Assembly: GCA_009780325.1 (NCBI GenBank)
Contig: WRAF01000018.1
Span: forward strand, 1-36,094
Source: Bacillota bacterium
GTDB taxonomy: Bacteria; Bacillota; Clostridia; Christensenellales; Pumilibacteraceae
Direction of reading: 5' to 3'
DNA length: 36,094 nucleotides
In this document: positions 5,873 through 15,333 of the stretch, piece by piece
Layout: the number at the start of each line of letters is the position of its first letter
How positions within the stretch are numbered: position 1 is the stretch's first letter
Notes under the pieces: generated by a model
Told to the model about the DNA's origin: nothing
Database searches by the model: none
Seen by the model: only the letters and a program-made list of their open reading frames with translations
Position numbers and translations under genes: made by a program

Positions 5873-8137
5873 ATGAAGCTAATTATTATCGAAGGTGCTG
5901 GAAAAAAAGAAACGATTGAAAAATATCTGGGTGACGGATATAGAGTTTTTGCTACAAAAGGACATATTAGGGATTTACCTCCTAAGCCTATGAGTGTAGA
6001 TATCAAGAATAATTTTGCACCTAGTTATAAGCCCTTAGAAGATAAGTTGGATATTATTTCTAATATGCAGAATTTAGCTAACAAAGCATCTGAAGTTCTT
6101 TTAGCTACTGACCCAGATAGAGAAGGTGAGGCGATTTCTTGGCATGTGGCGCACTTGTTAGGTATTCCTCAAGATAAAAAAGCACGCATTGTGTTTAATG
6201 AAATTTCTAAGAAAGCTGTTAATGCGGCATTGGTTAGTCCTAGACCAATCAACATGGATCTAGTAGATGCACAGCAAGCTAGACGTGTATTAGATCGTCT
6301 TGTGGGCTATAAGGTGTCACCTTACTTAAATCGTCGTGTGGCAGGAGGAAAACTATCTGCTGGGCGTGTGCAGTCAGCTACATTAAAATTGATAGTAGAT
6401 AGAGATAGAGAGATAGCAGCATTTATTCCTGAAGAATATTGGAATTTTGCATCTATTTTAAATAAAAATGATATTGATTTTAAGGCTGTATATTCTTATG
6501 AAATTATAAATGATAAAGAGACAAAAGTTAAACTGGTAAATGCAGAACAAGTAGAAGCTCTAAAAAGTCAATTGGACGGAAAAGACTATATAGTTAAAGA
6601 TGTAAAAAAATCCATCACGTATTCAAAACCTGCGCCTCCGTTTATTACTTCGTCAATGCAGCAAGATGCTTTAAATAAATTAGGTATGAACTTAAAGCAA
6701 ACCTCTTCGGCAGCTCAAGTTTTGTATGAGGGCGTAGAACTCCCTGGCGAAGGCAAAGTAGCTTTAGTCACATACATTAGAACAGATTCTACTAGAGTAT
6801 CACCCGATGCTCAAAAGGAAGCATTATCTTTTATTTCTCAAAAATTTGGTAAAGACTACTCTCCAGAAAAGCCCAACTTTTATGCGTCAAAAAAGGGAAG
6901 CCAAGATGCGCATGAAGCTATCCGTCCTATCTCATTAGATCGTACTCCAGAGTCATTAAAGGGCAAAATAAAACCAGATCAATTAAAATTATATACTCTT
7001 ATATATAATCGTTTTTTAGCGAGTCAAATGACTCCTGCAAAATATGATTCACTTACTATAGACATTTTAAATGGAATACACGGATTTAAAGTAAATGGAC
7101 GTACCATGCTATTTCCTGGTTTTACTGCTGTATATAAAGCCTTTGAAGAAGAAAAAGAAGGCGATGAAAATGCCGCTAAATTGCCTGAAATATCTAAGGG
7201 TGACAACTTGAAATTTATTGAATATAAATATGAGCAAAAATTTACTAAACCACCTGCATATTATACAGAAGCAAGTTTGGTTAAGACTATGGAGGATAAG
7301 GGTATAGGCAGACCAGCTACTTATACTCCTACTATTGCAACACTTTTTTTTAGGCAATATGTTAATAAAGACGGCAAATATATTAAAGCGGCACAACTTG
7401 GATATGATGTAACCGATTGGCTAGTTAAGTATTTTGAGAATATTGTGAATGTAAAATTTACTGCTGATATGGAAGAGAAGCTAGATGATATTGAGGATGG
7501 AAATAAAGAATGGCAGGCAGTAATTGCAGATTTTTATAAGGGCTTTGAAGCAGATTTAAAAAAGGTGGGCGAGGACAAGCAAGAGCCTGAGCCAAGTGAT
7601 TATAACTGCCCAGAGTGCGGGCAGATGCTTATGTATAAGATGAGTAGATTTGGAAAATTTTTATCATGCAGCGGTTATCCAAATTGCAAGTACTCTTGTC
7701 CTATTGATAGTGAAGGTAAACCAACAGAGAGGCAAAAAGCAGAGGTAACAGATATTGTTTGTGATAAGTGCGGGCAAATGATGGTCAAAAGAAAGGGAAA
7801 GTTTGGTGACTTTGTGGCGTGTCCAGGATTTCCAAAGTGTAAAAATATTTTAAACACAGGTGAGAAAAAAGCTGTAGTAGAAGGCGGTGCTTGTCCTGAT
7901 TGTGGAAAAATGACTGTTCAAAAGAGGGCAAGGAGTATATTTTATGGGTGCAGTGGGTATCCAGAGTGCAAATTTACAAGTTCTCATCCAGTAGTTGACG
8001 GCAAGTGTGATAAATGTAATGGATTTTTGATGCATAAGAAATTGCAAAGCGGGGAGTTTTTTGTATGTGGGATAAAAGGTTGTGATTTTAAGAAAGATAT
8101 AGTGAATATAGAGGAAAATACTAAAACTACAGTATAG
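5873..8137 (+). CDS. topA: DNA topoisomerase I (type IA)
   Basis: A 754-residue enzyme that relaxes negative supercoils through a transient 5'-phosphotyrosyl break. The N-terminal TOPRIM domain (residues 1-115) carries Glu7 and the DPDREGE metal site at 80-86. The catalytic Tyr301 sits in VTYIRTDSTR. The GIGRPATYTPTIATL motif of domain I lies near residue 480. The C-terminus (about 580-750) has four zinc-ribbon modules: NCPECG with LSCSGYPNC, VCDKCG with VACPGFPKC, ACPDCG with YGCSGYPEC, and KCDKCN with FVCGIKGC. The length is usual for Bacillota. RBS AAAGGAT at 5859-5865. It is followed 20 bp later by trmFO, the usual Gram-positive order. The N-terminus MKLIIIEGAGK is slightly unusual (commonly VESPAK). 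Confidence 0.97.
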   Translation: MKLIIIEGAGKKETIEKYLGDGYRVFATKGHIRDLPPKPMSVDIKNNFAPSYKPLEDKLDIISNMQNLANKASEVLLATDPDREGEAISWHVAHLLGIPQDKKARIVFNEISKKAVNAALVSPRPINMDLVDAQQARRVLDRLVGYKVSPYLNRRVAGGKLSAGRVQSATLKLIVDRDREIAAFIPEEYWNFASILNKNDIDFKAVYSYEIINDKETKVKLVNAEQVEALKSQLDGKDYIVKDVKKSITYSKPAPPFITSSMQQDALNKLGMNLKQTSSAAQVLYEGVELPGEGKVALVTYIRTDSTRVSPDAQKEALSFISQKFGKDYSPEKPNFYASKKGSQDAHEAIRPISLDRTPESLKGKIKPDQLKLYTLIYNRFLASQMTPAKYDSLTIDILNGIHGFKVNGRTMLFPGFTAVYKAFEEEKEGDENAAKLPEISKGDNLKFIEYKYEQKFTKPPAYYTEASLVKTMEDKGIGRPATYTPTIATLFFRQYVNKDGKYIKAAQLGYDVTDWLVKYFENIVNVKFTADMEEKLDDIEDGNKEWQAVIADFYKGFEADLKKVGEDKQEPEPSDYNCPECGQMLMYKMSRFGKFLSCSGYPNCKYSCPIDSEGKPTERQKAEVTDIVCDKCGQMMVKRKGKFGDFVACPGFPKCKNILNTGEKKAVVEGGACPDCGKMTVQKRARSIFYGCSGYPECKFTSSHPVVDGKCDKCNGFLMHKKLQSGEFFVCGIKGCDFKKDIVNIEENTKTTV

Positions 8138-8157
8138 CATTTAATAGGTGATTTTTT

Positions 8158-9447
8158 ATGAAATGCAAAATCATTGGGGCGGGTTTAGCTGGTTGTGAGG
8201 CTGCTTATCAACTAGCAAAAAGAGGAGTACAGGTTTTGCTATATGATGCAAAGCCTGCTCATTTTTCGCCTGCTCACTCATCAAAATACTTTGCAGAACT
8301 AGTGTGCTCAAACTCATTAAAATCAAATGATTTAACTACTGCAAGCGGGTTATTAAAAGAGGAATTGCGCCTCATGGACAGCCTCTTAATCAAGACAGCG
8401 GATAAGTGTAAAGTGGGTGCTGGCGGTGCTTTGGCTGTTGATAGAGAGCAATTTTCTAAGAATATATCTGATATAATATTACAAAATCCTAATATAAAGT
8501 TTGTGTCAGAGATTGTGAGTGATTTTGATGACACTCCAACAATTATTGCATGCGGTCCTTTAATATTAGAGCCGCTAGCATCAAGCTTTAAACAAAAACT
8601 AGGAAATTTTTTAGCCTTTTATGATGCCGCTGCTCCAATAGTTTCGTATGAATCTATTGACATGAATCATACTTTTATACAAAATAGATATGATAAAGGC
8701 GGTATAGACGGCGACTATATTAATTGTCCATTAAATAAAGAAGAATATAATTCATTTATCCATGAACTATCACAAGCAAAAGTGGCAACTAAAAAAGAGT
8801 TTGAAAAAGGGGATGTTTTTGAAGGGTGTATGCCGCTTGAGATTATGGCAGCAAGAGGCGGTGAGTCGCTTAGATTTGGACCTTTTAAGCCTGTGGGCTT
8901 ACGTAATAAAGATGGAAGCCGGCCATATGCGGTGTTGCAATTAAGAAAAGAAAATGCTTTAGGCAACATGTACAATCTTGTCGGTTGTCAAACTAATTTG
9001 ACATTTGGTGAACAAAAAAGAGTTTTTGGAATAATTCCAGCATTAAAAAATGTGGAATTTTTGCGATATGGTGTTATGCATAAAAATGCATTTATTGATG
9101 CTCCAAAGGTGCTTGATGCTGGATTTTCATTAAAAGCATATCCAAATATTTTTGTGGCAGGTCAGTTGTCTGGGGTAGAAGGGTATGTTGAAAGTATAAT
9201 GAGCGGACTGATTGCTAGTATCAATATGTATCACAAGTTATTAAATGGATACACAAAAAATCAATTCATTTTGCCTAACATAACAATGGCTGGAGCACTT
9301 TCAAACTATATAACACTCCCAAACAAAAATTTTCAACCCATGAATGCCAACTTTGGATTGTTTCCTCATATTGATATAAAAGATAAAATAAAAAGAAAAC
9401 AGGCTTTTTCTGATAGGGCTTTAGAGGGCATTAAAAAGATGCTTTAA
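8158..9447 (+). CDS. trmFO: tRNA (uracil-54-C5) methyltransferase, folate/FAD-dependent
   Basis: A 429-residue flavoprotein that makes ribothymidine at position 54 of the tRNA T-loop, using methylenetetrahydrofolate and reduced FAD. The N-terminal dinucleotide-binding motif is GAGLAGCEAAYQLAKRG (residues 7-23). The ELVCSNSLKSN block and the C-terminal VAGQLSGVEGYVES block are characteristic of TrmFO and separate it from the larger MnmG. Length is normal. It sits between topA and the hslVU region, as in B. subtilis. RBS AGGTGAT at 8147-8153. Confidence 0.96.
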   Translation: MKCKIIGAGLAGCEAAYQLAKRGVQVLLYDAKPAHFSPAHSSKYFAELVCSNSLKSNDLTTASGLLKEELRLMDSLLIKTADKCKVGAGGALAVDREQFSKNISDIILQNPNIKFVSEIVSDFDDTPTIIACGPLILEPLASSFKQKLGNFLAFYDAAAPIVSYESIDMNHTFIQNRYDKGGIDGDYINCPLNKEEYNSFIHELSQAKVATKKEFEKGDVFEGCMPLEIMAARGGESLRFGPFKPVGLRNKDGSRPYAVLQLRKENALGNMYNLVGCQTNLTFGEQKRVFGIIPALKNVEFLRYGVMHKNAFIDAPKVLDAGFSLKAYPNIFVAGQLSGVEGYVESIMSGLIASINMYHKLLNGYTKNQFILPNITMAGALSNYITLPNKNFQPMNANFGLFPHIDIKDKIKRKQAFSDRALEGIKKML

Positions 9448-9469
9448 GGCAAATACTAAAGTTAATTAG

Positions 9470-10414
9470 ATGAGTAAAAAATATAAAAACAATTTAGAAT
9501 TCAAAAAATCTGCTATGGGTGAGTTTGTGTCAATTGATGAGAATGAGTATAGTGTTTTTGTGACGGGACATGGTGAGGACACGCTTATTTTCATGGCGGG
9601 AGAAGGTGTCCCTAGTCCTATATTGGATTTTAAGCCGCTTTGGTCTTTATTAGAGGATAAATTCAAAATAGTAGTTTTAGAGAAGGCTGGGTATGGCTGG
9701 AGTGATGTTACAAACAAAAATAGAGATATAGGCACGCTAGTTAGTGACAATCAAAAGATGCTAAAAGTATTAAATATTGCTGCTCCATATATCTTGGTTG
9801 CTCATTCATATTCTGGGTTAGAGGCTGTTTATTGGGCACAAAATTATAAAGATGAAATAAAAGCCATTATATCTTTAGATATGACGCTGCCTGTTATGGT
9901 AAATTTTATCAGTATTCCGACAATTACAAAGTTGGCTTTTGTTTTGTTTTCAATGTTTCCAAATGTAAATATTGGACACAAAAGAGCAACTAAATTGATA
10001 AAAAAATTGCCGTCTTTTAATTTGCTTGAATCTGAAGATAAAGAAACATATCTAAATGTATTAATGCATCGTTTTATGACAAAAAATATGATTAATGAAA
10101 TAAAAATGATGGTCGATAATGCTAAATATATAGAAAATAAAGAACATCCCAAAAATACACCGATATTATTTTTTTCGTCTAATCTCATTGATGCGGCAAA
10201 AAGTGCAAAAATGAGTGTTGATGAGCTATTGCAGTTGCACAAAAATTTTGTGGCAAAATTTTTCAAAGCAAAACATATACAACTTGATTGTGACCATTTT
10301 GTGCATGCCTATTTTCCTAAAAAAATTGAAGAAGAAATAAAAATTTTTATCAGTGAAATAAATTCGCAAATTCGCCCTAATAGCATTAAATCGCTTGCCA
10401 ATATTTTACTATAG
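9470..10414 (+). CDS. Alpha/beta hydrolase
   Basis: A 314-residue alpha/beta-hydrolase-fold protein. The nucleophile elbow is VAHSYSG with Ser113, a variant of G-x-S-x-G. VVLEKAGYGWSDV matches the GxGxS strand region, and DCDHFVHAYFP near residue 283 supplies the catalytic His. No signal peptide is present, so it should be cytoplasmic. Substrate is unknown; esterase or lipase-like activity is a family-level guess. It lies 22 bp after trmFO and 39 bp before hslV, in the slot where B. subtilis carries xerC/codV. The upstream region lacks a convincing RBS, so the start is less certain. Confidence 0.82.
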   Translation: MSKKYKNNLEFKKSAMGEFVSIDENEYSVFVTGHGEDTLIFMAGEGVPSPILDFKPLWSLLEDKFKIVVLEKAGYGWSDVTNKNRDIGTLVSDNQKMLKVLNIAAPYILVAHSYSGLEAVYWAQNYKDEIKAIISLDMTLPVMVNFISIPTITKLAFVLFSMFPNVNIGHKRATKLIKKLPSFNLLESEDKETYLNVLMHRFMTKNMINEIKMMVDNAKYIENKEHPKNTPILFFSSNLIDAAKSAKMSVDELLQLHKNFVAKFFKAKHIQLDCDHFVHAYFPKKIEEEIKIFISEINSQIRPNSIKSLANILL

Positions 10415-10453
10415 TGCTAGAATATTAGTATAAGTGAGAAGGGGGCTTTAATT

Positions 10454-10990
10454 ATGGAAATGCATGCTACCACTATTGTGGGGGTAAAAAAAGGAAATAA
10501 AACTGTCATTGCAGGTGACGGGCAGGTTACTATGGGGCAAAGCGTGGTTATGAAAACCAATGCAATTAAAGTGCGTCGTCTTTTTGATGACAAGGTGATT
10601 GCTGGATTTGCTGGGTCTGTTGCTGATGCGTTTACATTGTGTGAAAAATTTGAACAAATGCTTAATCGTTTTGGGGGAAATTTGTTGCGTAGTGCTGTAG
10701 AGTTAGCGCAATTATGGCGAGGTGATAAAGTTTTGCGTAGATTAGAGGCCATGCTTATTGTTGCTGATAAAGATGCTATGCTTGTAGTATCTGGCAGCGG
10801 TGATGTCATAGAGCCCGAAAATGGAATAGCAGCAATAGGAAGCGGCGGCAACTATGCTTTGGCGGCGGCTAGGGCTATTGCAAAGACAGCTCCAAAATCA
10901 GATGCTAAAACAATTGCAACTGAGGCTATGAATATAGCAGCAGAGTTGTGTTGTTTTACTAATGGGAATATTGTTGTAGAGGAAGTATAA
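10454..10990 (+). CDS. hslV: ATP-dependent protease peptidase subunit HslV (ClpQ)
   Basis: A 178-residue proteasome-beta-like threonine protease forming the chamber of the HslUV complex. A five-residue propeptide (MEMHA) precedes Thr6, the expected N-terminal nucleophile after processing, followed by the conserved TIVGV strand. GDGQVTMGQ includes the conserved Asp22, and [20 protein letters not shown] is highly conserved. [13 protein letters not shown] lies near residue 130. The N-terminus is like B. subtilis ClpQ (HATTI) but without its Ser-Ser start, so a Thr mechanism is likely. RBS GAAGGGGG at 10438-10445. hslU follows 49 bp later. Confidence 0.96.
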   Translation: MEMHATTIVGVKKGNKTVIAGDGQVTMGQSVVMKTNAIKVRRLFDDKVIAGFAGSVADAFTLCEKFEQMLNRFGGNLLRSAVELAQLWRGDKVLRRLEAMLIVADKDAMLVVSGSGDVIEPENGIAAIGSGGNYALAAARAIAKTAPKSDAKTIATEAMNIAAELCCFTNGNIVVEEV

Positions 10991-11039
10991 TTAAGGATAA
11001 TTATATCTTGTTAAAAAATAATTAAAGGGAAAATATAAA

Positions 11040-12350
11040 ATGCATTTAACACCACAAGAAATTGTAAATGAATTAGATAGATATATTATAGGGCAGCATG
11101 ATGCTAAGCGTGCTGTTGCTGTTGCGCTTAGAAATAGGTATCGCAGAGCACAATTGGATGCTAAGATGCGAGATGATATAACACCTAAAAATATTATTAT
11201 GAAAGGTCCGACTGGTGTAGGTAAGACAGAAATAGCTAGACGTCTTGCTAAACTTGTTAAAGCTCCTTTTATTAAAGTAGAGGCTACTAAATTTACTGAG
11301 GTGGGCTATGTCGGGCGTGATGTTGAATCTATGATTAGGGACTTAGTAGAAATCGCTGTGCGTCTTGTTAGAGATGAAAAACTTGAGGAAGTTTATTCTA
11401 AAGCGCATCCTATTGCTGAAAAAAGGGTCAAAGAGTGGCTGCTGCAGGCTAAGAAAAAAATGAATACTGAAATGGCAGAAGAGGTAATCAAAAAAAATAT
11501 TGATGATGATTTTGCTAAGGGTAAATTTGACAATCAAATTATTGAGTTAGAATTAGAGGCAGTATCAAAACCTGTTGAATTAATGCCAGGGTCAGGTATG
11601 AGTATGGACATTGGGCAGATGATGGGCGGTCTTATGAAAAAACCTAAGAAAAAGCGCAAAATGACAGTCAAGCAGGCGATAGAAGCATTAACTTTAGAAG
11701 AATCTGAAAAATTTATTGACAATGACACAGTTTCGGCTGAAGCAATTCGTCGTGCAGAGCAAGATGGTATAATTTTTATTGATGAGATAGATAAAATTGC
11801 ATCAAAGTCACACGGCAGCGGGCCTGATGTGTCAAGAGAGGGTGTGCAAAGAGATATTCTTCCTATTGTAGAAGGATCTACAGTTCAAACAAAACATGGC
11901 GCTATTAAAACAGATTATATTTTATTTATTGCATCAGGCGCATTTCATATTGCAGATGTAAACGATTTGATTCCAGAATTGCAAGGCAGGTTTCCAATTA
12001 GGGTGGAATTAAAAAGTTTATCACAAGAAGATTTTGTCAAGATTTTGACTGTGCCTGAAAATGCGGTTACACGCCAATATGCGGCACTACTCAAAGTAGA
12101 TAATATAAATCTAAAATTTAAAGCAGATGCGATTGAAGAGATGTCAAGAATTGCACAGAGTGAGAACGAGTCAAAAGAGGACATAGGAGCAAGACGACTG
12201 CATACTATTATTGAAAGTCTTTTAGAGGACATAAGTTTTAATGCAACAGGTCAGCATCCTATGATTGACCTTGAAGTAAACAAAAAGTATGTGACAGATC
12301 ATTTGTCTAAGCAAGTTAAGTGGTTAGATATTAAGAAACATATTTTATAA
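11040..12350 (+). CDS. hslU: ATP-dependent protease ATPase subunit HslU (ClpY)
   Basis: A 436-residue AAA+ unfoldase partner of HslV. Walker A GPTGVGKT is at 56-63 and Walker B IIFIDEID near 244-251, with Asp248 and Glu249. The G-Y-V-G-R-D pore loop (GYVGRDVES) lies near residue 90. The intermediate I-domain (about 110-230) includes a Met/Gly/Lys-rich stretch (MGGLMKKPKKKRK). GARRLHTIIESLLEDISF is the sensor 2 region. The C-terminus ends in DIKKHIL, the hydrophobic tail that docks into HslV. Length fits the family. RBS AAAGGGA at 11025-11031. Confidence 0.97.
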   Translation: MHLTPQEIVNELDRYIIGQHDAKRAVAVALRNRYRRAQLDAKMRDDITPKNIIMKGPTGVGKTEIARRLAKLVKAPFIKVEATKFTEVGYVGRDVESMIRDLVEIAVRLVRDEKLEEVYSKAHPIAEKRVKEWLLQAKKKMNTEMAEEVIKKNIDDDFAKGKFDNQIIELELEAVSKPVELMPGSGMSMDIGQMMGGLMKKPKKKRKMTVKQAIEALTLEESEKFIDNDTVSAEAIRRAEQDGIIFIDEIDKIASKSHGSGPDVSREGVQRDILPIVEGSTVQTKHGAIKTDYILFIASGAFHIADVNDLIPELQGRFPIRVELKSLSQEDFVKILTVPENAVTRQYAALLKVDNINLKFKADAIEEMSRIAQSENESKEDIGARRLHTIIESLLEDISFNATGQHPMIDLEVNKKYVTDHLSKQVKWLDIKKHIL

Positions 12351-12355
12351 TAGAG

Positions 12356-12378
12356 GTACAGTGCATTGTTAGCTGTAC
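12356..12378 (+). other. Short inverted repeat between hslU and hisS
   Basis: GTACAG (12356-12361) and CTGTAC (12373-12378) form a 6-bp stem with an 11-base loop, six bases before the first hisS start codon. It has no T-run, so it is not a terminator. It may affect hisS translation, since no good RBS is visible there. Confidence 0.35.
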
Positions 12379-12384
12379 AATGAA

Positions 12385-13623
12385 ATGACTATGATAAACA
12401 TTCCAAAAGGTACAAAAGATGTATTGCCGAGCGAGAGCTATATATGGCATTATGTTGAAAATAAAATAAGGGATATTACTTCTTTATTTAATGTTAAAGA
12501 AATCCGTACACCTGTTTTTGAGCATACGGAACTATTTTTGCGTGGAGTAGGAGAAGGGACGGATATTGTCAAAAAAGAGATGTATACCTTTTTAGATAAG
12601 GGCGATAGGTCGATTACATTAAAGCCAGAGGGGACAGCGGCGGTTGCTAGGAGTTTTATTGAAAATAGTTTAGAACAGACAGGCTTGCCTTTAAAAGTAT
12701 ACTATATTACACCATGCTTTAGGTATGAAAGACCTCAAGCTGGGCGACTAAGAGAGCATCATCAGTTTGGGTTAGAGTTTTATGGTGACGGTTCGCCATA
12801 CATGGATTATGAGGCAATAAATTTAGCGTATTATTTTTTGAAGAGTATTGGCATAAAAGATGTTGTTCCTCAAATTAATAGTATAGGCTGTAATGATTGC
12901 AGACCTAATTATAATAGTGCTTTAAAAAAATATCTAAAGGGCAAAAAACTGTGTAAAATATGTGATGAACGTATTGAAAATAATCCTTTAAGAGTGCTGG
13001 ATTGCAAAGTTCTAGAATGTAAAATAATAGCAGAAAATGCTCCGTCAACTTTAGAGTGCGTGTGCGAAGGATGCAAGGGACATTTTGAAAAATTGAAAGA
13101 GATATTGACAAAGTGCGGGATTAAATTTGAAGTCAATTCTAAGATTGTTAGGGGACTAGATTATTATAATAAGACAGTTTTTGAGTTTGTGACAAATGCA
13201 TTAGGTGCGCAAGGGACTATATGCGGCGGCGGCAGGTATGATAATTTAGTGGCGAGTTTAGGTGGAAAAAATGTATCATGTGTGGGGTTTGCAATAGGTT
13301 TAGAGCGATTGATAATGTTATTAAAAGCAATGGATATTAAGATTGATGTGCCAAGATTAGAGTATTTTTTAATTACACAAAATGATTGTGTTTTGGATTA
13401 TTGTATAGATTTAGCAGCAAAATTAAGAGAGAGAGGTATTGCTTGCGATATGGATTATTCAAGCAAAAGTGTCAAATCTCAGTTTAAAATTGCTGAAAGA
13501 GGGCACGCTAAAAATGTAATAGTCATAGGTGATGATGAGATTAAATCGGGAAAATTTAAAATAAAAAGCCAGTCTGATGGTATAACTACAGAAAAAACAC
13601 TTAAGGAGTTATTTATATTATGA
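12385..13623 (+). CDS. hisS: Histidyl-tRNA synthetase
   Basis: A 412-residue class II aminoacyl-tRNA synthetase charging tRNA-His. Motif 2 is seen in [19 protein letters not shown], the histidine-specific loops in [13 protein letters not shown] and [10 protein letters not shown], and motif 3 in GFAIGLERL. The C-terminal anticodon-binding domain begins near residue 330. The CxxC-type pair ([20 protein letters not shown]) is the usual bacterial HisRS insertion. Two starts are possible, ATG at 12385 or 12391; the second gives the more typical [10 protein letters not shown], and neither has a clear RBS. Its stop overlaps glyA in an ATGA arrangement, so the two are translationally coupled. Confidence 0.96.
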   Translation: MTMINIPKGTKDVLPSESYIWHYVENKIRDITSLFNVKEIRTPVFEHTELFLRGVGEGTDIVKKEMYTFLDKGDRSITLKPEGTAAVARSFIENSLEQTGLPLKVYYITPCFRYERPQAGRLREHHQFGLEFYGDGSPYMDYEAINLAYYFLKSIGIKDVVPQINSIGCNDCRPNYNSALKKYLKGKKLCKICDERIENNPLRVLDCKVLECKIIAENAPSTLECVCEGCKGHFEKLKEILTKCGIKFEVNSKIVRGLDYYNKTVFEFVTNALGAQGTICGGGRYDNLVASLGGKNVSCVGFAIGLERLIMLLKAMDIKIDVPRLEYFLITQNDCVLDYCIDLAAKLRERGIACDMDYSSKSVKSQFKIAERGHAKNVIVIGDDEIKSGKFKIKSQSDGITTEKTLKELFIL

Positions 13624-14873
13624 TAGATTTTAAAACAATAAAGGCAAACGATATAGAAGTATATGCCGCTATGGAGCAAGAGTTAAACAGGCAAAGAGAC
13701 AATTTAGAGTTAATTGCCTCTGAAAATTTTGTCAGCCCTGCTGTAATGGCGGCACAAGGGTCGCATTTAACCAATAAATATGCAGAAGGATATCCTGGCA
13801 AAAGATATTATGGCGGCTGTGAATATGTTGATATTGTTGAAACGTTGGCAATTGAGCGTGCTAAAAAATTATTTAATTGTGTATATGCAAATGTTCAACC
13901 TCATAGCGGAGCAAGTGCAAACTTGGCAGCATTTGTGGCAAGCATAAATGTGGGTGATACTATTTTAAGTATGGATCTATCTCATGGCGGGCATCTATCT
14001 CATGGCAGCCCAGTCAATTTTTCTGGGAAGAACTATAAGATTATTCCTTATGGAGTAGATAAAGATAGCGGTTTAATTGATTATGATGTGGTTGAACAAT
14101 TGGCATTAGAGCATAAACCGAAGATGATTATTTGCGGAGCAAGTGCTTATGCAAGGAGAATAGATTTTAAGCGCTTTAGAGAAATTGCTGATAAAGTTGG
14201 TGCTATTGTTTTAGCGGATGTCGCTCATATTGCAGGTCAAATTGTTGCTGGACTTCATCCAAGTCCTTTTCCTCATGCGCACATTGTGACTAGTACTACC
14301 CATAAAACTTTGCGTGGACCTAGAGGCGGTTTGATATTGAGTGACATTGAAGAAATGGGGATAAAAATCAACAAAGCAATTTTTCCTGGACTTCAAGGAG
14401 GTCCATTAGAGCATGTTATAGCTGCAAAAGCAATTGCTTTTAAAGAAGCACTTGATCCAAGCTTTAAGATTTATCAACAAAATGTATTAAAAAATGCAGC
14501 AGCACTTTGTCAAAGTTTAAAGGATAACGGCATTAAAATCGTGTCAGATGGGACAGATAATCATTTAGTTTTAATAAATCTTTTAGATAAAAACATTACA
14601 GGAAAAGAATTAGAACACCTATTAGATGCATGTAATATCACTACAAATAAAAATACTATTCCTTTTGACCCACAATCTCCTTTTGTAACTAGCGGGTTAA
14701 GACTAGGCACTCCTTCTGTTACTACAAGAGGCATGAATGAAGAAGATATGAAGTTAATAGGAAGCCTAATTGCTAAGGTTATATCTGATAGAAATAATGT
14801 AATTGATGGTGTAAAGAAGCAGGTTTTAGCATTAACTAAAAAATATCCTTTATATAAAAATGATGTCAACTAG
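13620..14873 (+). CDS. glyA: Serine hydroxymethyltransferase
   Basis: A 417-residue PLP enzyme that interconverts serine and glycine and makes 5,10-methylenetetrahydrofolate. Diagnostic blocks are [37 protein letters not shown] and the PLP-lysine region [14 protein letters not shown] with Lys229. Length matches the family. Its product feeds the folate-dependent TrmFO encoded upstream. The start overlaps hisS by four bases, and the 3' end overlaps the next gene by 14 bases. Confidence 0.97.
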   Translation: MIDFKTIKANDIEVYAAMEQELNRQRDNLELIASENFVSPAVMAAQGSHLTNKYAEGYPGKRYYGGCEYVDIVETLAIERAKKLFNCVYANVQPHSGASANLAAFVASINVGDTILSMDLSHGGHLSHGSPVNFSGKNYKIIPYGVDKDSGLIDYDVVEQLALEHKPKMIICGASAYARRIDFKRFREIADKVGAIVLADVAHIAGQIVAGLHPSPFPHAHIVTSTTHKTLRGPRGGLILSDIEEMGIKINKAIFPGLQGGPLEHVIAAKAIAFKEALDPSFKIYQQNVLKNAAALCQSLKDNGIKIVSDGTDNHLVLINLLDKNITGKELEHLLDACNITTNKNTIPFDPQSPFVTSGLRLGTPSVTTRGMNEEDMKLIGSLIAKVISDRNNVIDGVKKQVLALTKKYPLYKNDVN

Positions 14874-15333
14874 AAAAAGTAAAATCATTAAAAGAGTCAT
14901 AGTGTTATCGGTGACATTATTATTTGTTTTAGGTATATTATCATTTGTATTTTTTAATGGGAATGCCATAGCAAAAATCAATGGCGATGGTAATTTGGTA
15001 GTGTATGTAAACTATTTTGGCTCAGCAGATAGACCATCACTTGAAATGGACCTTGATTGGGTTAGAGAGCATGAAATTCAACTGCATACTAATTTTACAA
15101 GAGGGCGCATGACAAGCGGATTTTCAAATTTGAGTGTCGCAAGCGGACATTTTTCGGGTGGAGATATTTATGCTATACCGACGATTGGATTTGAAACATA
15201 CGAGTTTCATGCAAATTTAAGAGTTCGATATGTTATCGTACTTTTATTAAGGTCAGAAAATAGAGCGATAGTATTTAATGACAGAACAAGTGCATCTACT
15301 AGAGAATTATACAATAAATTAAGGGGAATATGA
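14860..15333 (+). CDS. Membrane-anchored protein, possible bacterial PH-like domain
   Basis: A 157-residue protein with a basic N-terminus (RKSKIIKR) and one helix (about residues 12-33), leaving an extracytoplasmic domain of about 120 residues. That domain is beta-rich, and the run [20 protein letters not shown] followed by a last strand and helix ([16 protein letters not shown]) recalls bacterial PH-like domains of the bPH_5 type. This is only a pattern-level guess. It overlaps glyA by 14 bp and nifS by 4 bp, so it is embedded in the operon. An internal ATG at 14863 is an alternative start. Confidence 0.6.
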   Translation: MMSTRKSKIIKRVIVLSVTLLFVLGILSFVFFNGNAIAKINGDGNLVVYVNYFGSADRPSLEMDLDWVREHEIQLHTNFTRGRMTSGFSNLSVASGHFSGGDIYAIPTIGFETYEFHANLRVRYVIVLLLRSENRAIVFNDRTSASTRELYNKLRGI

